Assembly (NCBI GenBank): GCA_910587335.1
Contig: CAJUMG010000016.1
Coordinates: 1-28,474 of the forward strand
Direction of reading: 5' to 3'
DNA: 28,474 nt
DNA from: an uncultured Oscillospiraceae bacterium
Lineage (GTDB): Bacteria; Bacillota; Clostridia; Oscillospirales; Ruminococcaceae
The notes beneath the pieces were generated by a model. It was not told the DNA's origin, made no database searches, and worked only from the letters and a program-made list of their open reading frames with translations. The translations under genes and the position numbers were made by a program. The first letter of the stretch is position 1. Each line of letters begins with the position of its first letter. Of the stretch, positions 23,844 through 28,474 are shown in pieces.

Positions 23844-25580
23844 CTACACAATCCATTCTGTGTAAGATTCAGACATCCAATGATGGATCCTTTCGGTCAC
23901 TTCTTTGGCGCTAACCGCCTGCAACACTTCTTCTGTCAATCGTTTGCAGTCGTCGATCCGGCACAGAGAAATCAGCTTGCGGGTCCGCAGTACTGCCCCA
24001 GGGCTGACGCTGAAATGCCGAAGGCCCAGCCCTAGCAAAAGTGGAATCGCTGTTGGGTCAGCAGCCATCTCTCCGCAAATACTGCATTCCTTTTGTCTTT
24101 GTTCTGCCGCTTGCAGCGTATGCTGAATTAGCCGCAGAACGGCGGGATCAAAATGGTTGTACAGGTATGAGACAGCGGGATTCAGCCTGTCGACGGCTAA
24201 TGTATATTGGGTCAGATCATTGGTGCCGATGCTGAGAAAATCTGCGTGAAGAGCCAGAACATCCGCGTTGACAGCGGCAGAGGGAACCTCGATCATCGTG
24301 CCGATAGCAATATCCGGATCATAGGCAATTCCCTGCTCGGCCAGCTCTTTTTGAATGGAAAGGATACAGCTTTTGGCGCTTAAAAATTCCTCCAGATTGG
24401 AGATCATCGGAAACATAATCCGCACCTTACCAAAGGCGGAGGCGCGCAGAATCGCGCGAATTTGGGGCGAGAAGACATCCTCCCGGTCCATATACATGCG
24501 AATGGCCCGGTATCCCATAAAGGGATTGGCTTCTTCCACAGTGGGAAAACAGGGGATGATCTTGTCCCCGCCCATATCCAGCGTGCGAAAGACCACAGGC
24601 TTATTCCCCATTGCTGTCACAATGGATTTATACAGAAAAAACTGTTCTTCCTCAGAAGGGAGCGCCCGTCTGCCTAAAAACAGAAATTCCGTCCGGAACA
24701 GACCGATTCCATCGCAGCCAAAATGACTGATCTCATTGCAGGATGAAATGTCCTGACCATTGGCCGATAGGCAGACAGGTACTTGGTCGGCGGTTTGGGT
24801 AGGCTTTCCGGCAAGACGGTCCAAAAGCTGCATATGCCGGTTATTGCGCTGTACCATGCGGGTAAAATTTGCGGCCTCTGTCGGTTTCAAATCCCAATGC
24901 AGTTCTCCAGTATGCCCGTCTAAAAAAATCAGCTCGTCGTCCTTAATTTGGCTTTGTGCTTCTTCGCAGCCGGTTATTACTGGAACGCCGAAGCTGGCGG
25001 CAATAATCGCACTGTGAGAGGTTTTTCCGCCAGAGGTGAGCACCACCCCTGCCACCCGCCTTGGCTGCAGCCCCGCCATAACGGAAGGAGGGATATCTGC
25101 CGCGACCAGGATGACCGGTTGGTCACCCAAACGGATTTCGGGAAACTCCCGTCCAAGAATGGTGCAGATCAGCCTGGTGGCCACGTCGTCCAGATCAGCA
25201 GTCCGCTGGCTAAAATATTCATTGTCCATTTTCGAAAGGGTCACAGAATATTTGCGGAAAGCGCGGAGAACCGCCGACTCCAGCGCATAATCATCGTAGA
25301 TTTGCCGAACGATTTCTTCCTGTAAAGGCGGATCGCGCAAAATCGTGTTATGCGTCAGAATAATATCGCCCCGGTCTTTATCGCCAATGGCGTAAAAGCC
25401 GTTAGCTCGTTCGGTATAAAAAGCGCTGAGATGGGATACAGCATTTTGTACCGAGGCGATCTGGCGGGCTTTAGGAAGGCGGGACTCCCGCTTTTCATCA
25501 GAAAAAACCGGCCACGGTGGAATAATACGAGCAGGCGCAAGAGCCATGCCGCGGCTAACAGGAATGCCGGTCAATTTCAT
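23844..25580 (-). CDS. ptsI: Phosphoenolpyruvate-protein phosphotransferase (PTS Enzyme I)
   Basis: Enzyme I takes phosphate from phosphoenolpyruvate and passes it to HPr, the first step of PTS sugar uptake. The protein has 578 residues, the usual size. His189 in GGKTSHSAI is the phosphorylated histidine, and Cys502 in ICGEMAADP is the active-site cysteine; both fall on the same residue numbers as in the E. coli enzyme. FRTEFLFL, RTLDMGGDK, NPFMGYRAIR and the GTNDLTQYTLAVDR motif of the PEP-binding barrel are intact. The start MKLTGIPVSRG has AAGGTG upstream; the ATG 30 bases earlier is not needed. No ptsH is adjacent. Confidence 0.96.
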   Translation of the reverse strand: MKLTGIPVSRGMALAPARIIPPWPVFSDEKRESRLPKARQIASVQNAVSHLSAFYTERANGFYAIGDKDRGDIILTHNTILRDPPLQEEIVRQIYDDYALESAVLRAFRKYSVTLSKMDNEYFSQRTADLDDVATRLICTILGREFPEIRLGDQPVILVAADIPPSVMAGLQPRRVAGVVLTSGGKTSHSAIIAASFGVPVITGCEEAQSQIKDDELIFLDGHTGELHWDLKPTEAANFTRMVQRNNRHMQLLDRLAGKPTQTADQVPVCLSANGQDISSCNEISHFGCDGIGLFRTEFLFLGRRALPSEEEQFFLYKSIVTAMGNKPVVFRTLDMGGDKIIPCFPTVEEANPFMGYRAIRMYMDREDVFSPQIRAILRASAFGKVRIMFPMISNLEEFLSAKSCILSIQKELAEQGIAYDPDIAIGTMIEVPSAAVNADVLALHADFLSIGTNDLTQYTLAVDRLNPAVSYLYNHFDPAVLRLIQHTLQAAEQRQKECSICGEMAADPTAIPLLLGLGLRHFSVSPGAVLRTRKLISLCRIDDCKRLTEEVLQAVSAKEVTERIHHWMSESYTEWIV

Positions 25581-25625
25581 AAGGACACCTTCTTTGCAGC
25601 AAACAGCCATATTTTGTTATTTCTT

Positions 25626-25654
25626 ATTGTATCACTTGAAGGAAGGTGTGACAA
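25626..25654 (-). promoter_or_regulatory. Promoter of ptsI
   Basis: On the minus strand TTGTCA (25649-25654) and TACAAT (25626-25631) are separated by exactly 17 bases. Each box differs from consensus at one base. It lies 46 bases before the ptsI start and downstream of the terminator of the previous gene, so ptsI begins its own transcript. Confidence 0.8.
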
Positions 25655-25674
25655 TGGTTTTCCAAAAACGGACA

Positions 25675-25706
25675 GAAAAACCGGCCCCGCTTTTTGCAGG
25701 GCCGGC
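25675..25706 (-). terminator. Intrinsic terminator after the ECF S-component gene
   Basis: On the minus strand GCCGGCCCTGC pairs with GCGGGGCCGGT around AAAAA, followed by TTTTT. Two pairs are G-T only on the minus strand and mismatches on the plus strand, which supports a minus-strand role. It lies just past the stop of the S-component gene. Confidence 0.88.
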
Positions 25707-25720
25707 AGAAAAATGAAAGA

Positions 25721-26314
25721 TTAAATGGACAGATGCTGTTTTTTCAGCGCTGCGGCAACGGAAGAATAGATTAAATTGGCCACAACAACAGCTATCAAAC
25801 CGTTGACAAGCGAAATGTACCCTTTTCCGGCCACTGTTGCCCAAATGGTCGTACTGCGATCCACCGCCTCGCCAATATTGGATTCCAGATACAAGGTGAT
25901 ATAGGATTTGGTCATATACAGTGCCACATAGGTCAGACACCCGGCAACCGACGCGACAACCCGCCGCCAGATTAGCTGAAGCTGCGGGAGATCAGAAGCG
26001 CGTGTCAAAAGCTTTAAAAGCCCGCCGCAGACAAAAGCCATGAGAAATTTGTTGACAAAGGTGATGATACATTCGGCGCCGTAGCCTGTAAAAATATCAT
26101 AGAAAAACGCACCGATCCCCGCGGCAAAACCGCCGCCTACCGGCCCCAGCATAAAGGCCGACAGAATGCAGAATACGTTGCCCAGGTGGATGCGGCTTTT
26201 ATCAATGCCAATGGGAATGGGAATGGAAAAATAGTTGCTCACCAAACACAAAGCCGCCATCAGGCCGATGATCACCAGCTGACGCACCGTGATTTTTTTT
26301 AAAGTTACCCCCAT
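25721..26314 (-). CDS. ECF transporter S component (substrate unknown)
   Basis: A small integral membrane protein of 197 residues with about six hydrophobic segments, as in substrate-binding S subunits of energy-coupling factor transporters. Family-like features are the basic N-terminus TLKKITVRQLVIIGLMAAL, the phrase RIHLGNVFCILSAFMLGPVGGGFAAG split over about 46-71, and FYDIFTGYG. These subunits bind vitamins such as folate, pantothenate or riboflavin and pair with a shared ATPase/EcfT module, not found here. The start at 26314 has GGGAGGT 8 bases upstream. No folate or other riboswitch is visible upstream, so the substrate stays open. Confidence 0.78.
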   Translation of the reverse strand: MGVTLKKITVRQLVIIGLMAALCLVSNYFSIPIPIGIDKSRIHLGNVFCILSAFMLGPVGGGFAAGIGAFFYDIFTGYGAECIITFVNKFLMAFVCGGLLKLLTRASDLPQLQLIWRRVVASVAGCLTYVALYMTKSYITLYLESNIGEAVDRSTTIWATVAGKGYISLVNGLIAVVVANLIYSSVAAALKKQHLSI

Positions 26315-26593
26315 AAGAAAATACCTCCCCAAACAAGTTTGATTGTACTTTCAGTATAGCGCGAAAAAGAAAAAGAATAAAATGGGGGAAAGGACTAGCG
26401 GCAAAAAATGATTCTATATAATTTGGTGAAAATAGAGAAAAAGAAAAGGACGAATTTTAGGCAAAAATCCATCCTTTTTTCCATAAGAAAATTGTGTGGA
26501 AAAACTGTTTCAAAAAGCCGACAATTTTTCTCTTTAAATAGAAACACATTTTGTACAAAAGGTAAAAAACAAAAAAGCGAAAATCAGATCCTG
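26315..26593. other. AT-rich intergenic region with weak signals
   Basis: No credible gene lies here; a 85-codon plus-strand frame (26408-26665) is lysine-rich and low in complexity. On the minus strand TATACT (26353-26358) could be a -10 box for the S-component gene, but the -35 position reads TTTATT, which is weak. TTTTGTACAAAA (26549-26560) is a perfect 12-bp palindrome of unknown meaning. An imperfect AT-rich inverted repeat near 26506-26537 could be a poor terminator for the metallophosphoesterase gene. Confidence 0.4.
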
Positions 26594-27265
26594 TCAGTCC
26601 AAAGGCCAAACCGCCCGATACACCGCACAGTGACGGGGTGGAATCTGCTTATCCAGATGATATAAACCAAAAAACCAGCGGCGGAACTGCAATTTTTCTT
26701 CAATTTCGGTCAAAAATTGGTTTAGGCTGTTGCTCTGCTCGCCTGGGGACAGAAAAATCTTCATTTTTTCAGAGCAGTCGTGGGTTAGGACATAGTCCAC
26801 CTTCCATTGAAACCGTTCCAGATTTTCCCGAGCCTCTTCCAGCTCCTGGGGACCGGGCAGCTCTTGGGGAAACCATTTCTGCTGCTGGGTCCGCATCTCC
26901 TTTTCGTCGCTTTCCCCGCCGCCCATAACAAAAATGCGCTTGCCCTCGATTACATAGACCTGCCCTCTGGTTAAGTACAGCAGTCCGCCTTCAATGCGGC
27001 GCACCCGACCGCCGCCCCAATCCTCCAGCGGATACCGCTCCAGCAGGTCGAAATTTTCGTGTGCACCATCTAAAAATAAAATTTGATATTTTTTCTTCCC
27101 AAGCTTTTTTAGGATTTTTTTCTCTTTTTGTGTGTCCTGCCAAAGAAACCCAAAATCACCCAAAACGATGAGCGTATCACCTTTTTTCAGCCGACGGATT
27201 TCTTTGGAGCGAAAACGCTCGGCGTCGCCATGCAGGTCCGCGGTGACATAGATCACGGCGGCCAT
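26594..27265 (-). CDS. Metallophosphoesterase-like protein with altered metal site
   Basis: A calcineurin-like phosphoesterase fold of 223 residues. Motifs in order: DLHGD at 9-13, VLGDFGFLW, then GAHENFD where the family has GNHE, VMGGGESDEKEMR, VDYVLTHD, and FFGLYHLD where the family has GHxH. Two residues that normally bind metal, the Asn of GNHE and the first His of GHxH, are replaced by Ala and Leu. The protein may therefore be inactive, bind one metal, or act on something else. The ATG at 27265 has GAAGG only about 4 bases upstream; GTG at 27256 is an alternative. It diverges from the carboxypeptidase gene. Confidence 0.8.
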   Translation of the reverse strand: MAAVIYVTADLHGDAERFRSKEIRRLKKGDTLIVLGDFGFLWQDTQKEKKILKKLGKKKYQILFLDGAHENFDLLERYPLEDWGGGRVRRIEGGLLYLTRGQVYVIEGKRIFVMGGGESDEKEMRTQQQKWFPQELPGPQELEEARENLERFQWKVDYVLTHDCSEKMKIFLSPGEQSNSLNQFLTEIEEKLQFRRWFFGLYHLDKQIPPRHCAVYRAVWPLD

Positions 27266-27331
27266 TCCCCCTTCTCAATGCAGAAATTGTGAATTTTTAT
27301 CTCCCGCCTTTTCCTTTTTGCACCGGTCTGT

Positions 27332-27337
27332 TATAAT
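27332..27337 (+). promoter_or_regulatory. Possible -10 box of the carboxypeptidase gene
   Basis: TATAAT matches consensus but the -35 position 17 bases upstream reads TTTTCC, which is poor. The leader to the start codon would be about 70 bases. The region also separates the gene from the divergent phosphoesterase. Confidence 0.35.
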
Positions 27338-27412
27338 AGAAATCAATAAAAGGTTTTTACTAAGACGGGGTTTTTCCTCTTTTCTATCATATCATATTTG
27401 GAGAGAATGTCT

Positions 27413-28474
27413 ATGAAAAAGTTGTCAATTTTTATGGCGGCACTGTTTGTTTTTTTAACCTTTGCCGCTGTTCAGCCCGCCTATGCGGCTCCCTATAACC
27501 TGAATTTTGAAGAGACGGCCGAGGCCGTTTATATGGTCAATTTAGATACAGATACGGTTGTTTTTGAAAAAAATTCCGATGAAAGGCGTTCCCCAGCCTC
27601 TATTACCAAGATCATGACGATGATTCTGGCGCTGGAGATGTGTGATGATCCGGCTAATACGCTGGTAACCGCGCCGGCTTATATCTGGAATGAGTTTGAG
27701 GGGATCTCCATCTCTCACTGTGACATTAAGCGGGGAGAAACGTTGACCATGCAGGATCTTTTGTACGGTATGGCATTGCAGTCGGCCAATGAAGCGGCTA
27801 ATATCGTAGCGGATTATTTGGGCGGCGGGAGTATCTCTGATTTTGTGGAGCTGATGAACCAAAAGGCCAAGGAAATTGGCGCGGTGAATACCCATTTTAC
27901 CAATCCCCATGGGCTTTATGGACCGGATCACTATACAACCGCGTATGATATTTACCTGATCGCCAAATATGCGCTGGAGGTACCGGGCTTTAAGGACCTG
28001 GTTTCCACCACCGTCTATACAGCTATTCAAGCGGATATGCACAGTGAACCCTTAAATTTTTATACCACCAATCGGATGATGGTGAAAAACAACGACTATT
28101 ATTATGAAGGGCTTTCCGGTATCAAAACCGGTACGCTGCCGGAATCGGGCCGTTGCTTTGTCTCGACCGCTACCCGCAACGGATTTACCTACATGCTGGT
28201 GGTATTGGGCTGCCCTGCCTATGATCAGGATGGCAATCAGTTAGCGACCAATTATGCTTTTACCGATACAGAAAAATTCTACAATTGGGCGTTTTCGACC
28301 TTTCGGGTAAAAACGCTGGTGGAGGAAGGGAAAATAGTCGGTCAAACCAAACTGGAATTAACCTGGGGAAAGGATTATCTGCTGGTGATGACCGATGGAC
28401 GTTTTACCGCCTTGCTTCCAGAGGAAATACAGGTTTCCAGTGTAGTAACCGAGGCGGTATTCGATGAGGACTCG
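27413..28474 (+). CDS. D-alanyl-D-alanine carboxypeptidase, DacF/PBP5 type (3' end cut)
   Basis: A penicillin-binding protein that trims the terminal D-Ala from peptidoglycan stem peptides outside the membrane. The first 354 codons are in the window with no stop. A signal peptide ends at AYA (residues 23-25). The serine peptidase S11 motifs are complete: SxxK at Ser63-Lys66 in SITK, SAN at 124-126, and KTG at 238-240. After about residue 290 the C-terminal PBP5 domain begins (VEEGKIVGQTKLELTW). The missing part should hold the rest of this domain and the membrane-anchoring helix. GGAGAG lies 7 bases before the ATG. A role in vegetative wall or spore cortex cannot be told here. Confidence 0.93.
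   Translation, partial: MKKLSIFMAALFVFLTFAAVQPAYAAPYNLNFEETAEAVYMVNLDTDTVVFEKNSDERRSPASITKIMTMILALEMCDDPANTLVTAPAYIWNEFEGISISHCDIKRGETLTMQDLLYGMALQSANEAANIVADYLGGGSISDFVELMNQKAKEIGAVNTHFTNPHGLYGPDHYTTAYDIYLIAKYALEVPGFKDLVSTTVYTAIQADMHSEPLNFYTTNRMMVKNNDYYYEGLSGIKTGTLPESGRCFVSTATRNGFTYMLVVLGCPAYDQDGNQLATNYAFTDTEKFYNWAFSTFRVKTLVEEGKIVGQTKLELTWGKDYLLVMTDGRFTALLPEEIQVSSVVTEAVFDEDS

Noticed and set aside
26315..26420. Tetrahydrofolate or other vitamin riboswitch before the ECF S component
   Set aside because: None of the conserved aptamer segments I know are present; the leader is short and AT-rich.
26408..26665. Plus-strand frame of 85 codons, lysine-rich
   Set aside because: It lies in AT-rich sequence without a ribosome site, overlaps the phosphoesterase gene antisense, and has low complexity.
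1..28474. Mobile elements, attachment sites or CRISPR arrays
   Set aside because: No transposase, integrase, cas gene, direct-repeat array or terminal inverted repeat was found; the tRNA edge shows no repeated 3' tRNA fragment that I could see.

Overview
The window looks like the chromosome of an anaerobic, Gram-positive member of the Clostridia. The evidence is strong AGGAGG-type ribosome binding sites, many intrinsic terminators with T-tracts, an oxygen-independent (cbi-type) corrin pathway, lipoprotein-type solute-binding proteins, a DacF-like carboxypeptidase and several GntR/UTRA regulators. GC content is moderate and seems even across the window. I saw no phage, transposon or CRISPR signature. 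The exact genus cannot be read from the sequence.

Left edge (1-700): the 3' part of a tRNA-Trp gene with its terminator. Then comes a gene-free stretch of about 150 bases that ends in its own terminator and may be a structured RNA. A 76-residue protein of unknown function follows, closed by a perfect 18-bp terminator hairpin.

Cobalamin operon (709-18106): a near-consensus promoter leads into a cobalamin riboswitch and an intrinsic terminator that would switch the whole unit. Seventeen intact, tightly packed, often overlapping genes and one remnant follow, with no internal terminator seen until 18073. The order is corrinoid uptake (btuC, btuD, btuF); corrin ring synthesis (cbiA, cbiC, cbiD, cbiF, cbiG, a 61-codon remnant that looks like cbiH, and a triple fusion cbiJ-cbiE-cbiT); side chain and amidation (cbiB, cobD, cbiP); adenosylation (cobO); and nucleotide loop assembly (cobT, cobU, cobS, cobC). 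Together they would take cobalt-precorrin-4 to adenosylcobalamin-type cofactors and also salvage imported corrinoids. The early steps are not covered: cobalt insertion (cbiK/cbiX) and C20 methylation (cbiL) are absent, and the C17 methyltransferase CbiH is reduced to its N-terminus. This gap is the main puzzle of the window.

Middle (18107-21318): an M23 peptidase lipoprotein and an HAD phosphatase in a two-gene unit, then a nucleoside-recognition (GATE) membrane protein with its own promoter and a small dyad just downstream of the -10 box.

Regulator and PTS region (21319-25710): two GntR/UTRA regulators on the plus strand converge on a third, divergent UTRA-type regulator on the minus strand, with a two-way terminator between them. 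The third regulator lies downstream of ptsI (PTS Enzyme I), which has its own promoter and no ptsH beside it.

Right edge (25711-28474): an ECF-transporter S component and an unusual metallophosphoesterase on the minus strand, then the first 354 codons of a D-alanyl-D-alanine carboxypeptidase on the plus strand, cut by the window end.
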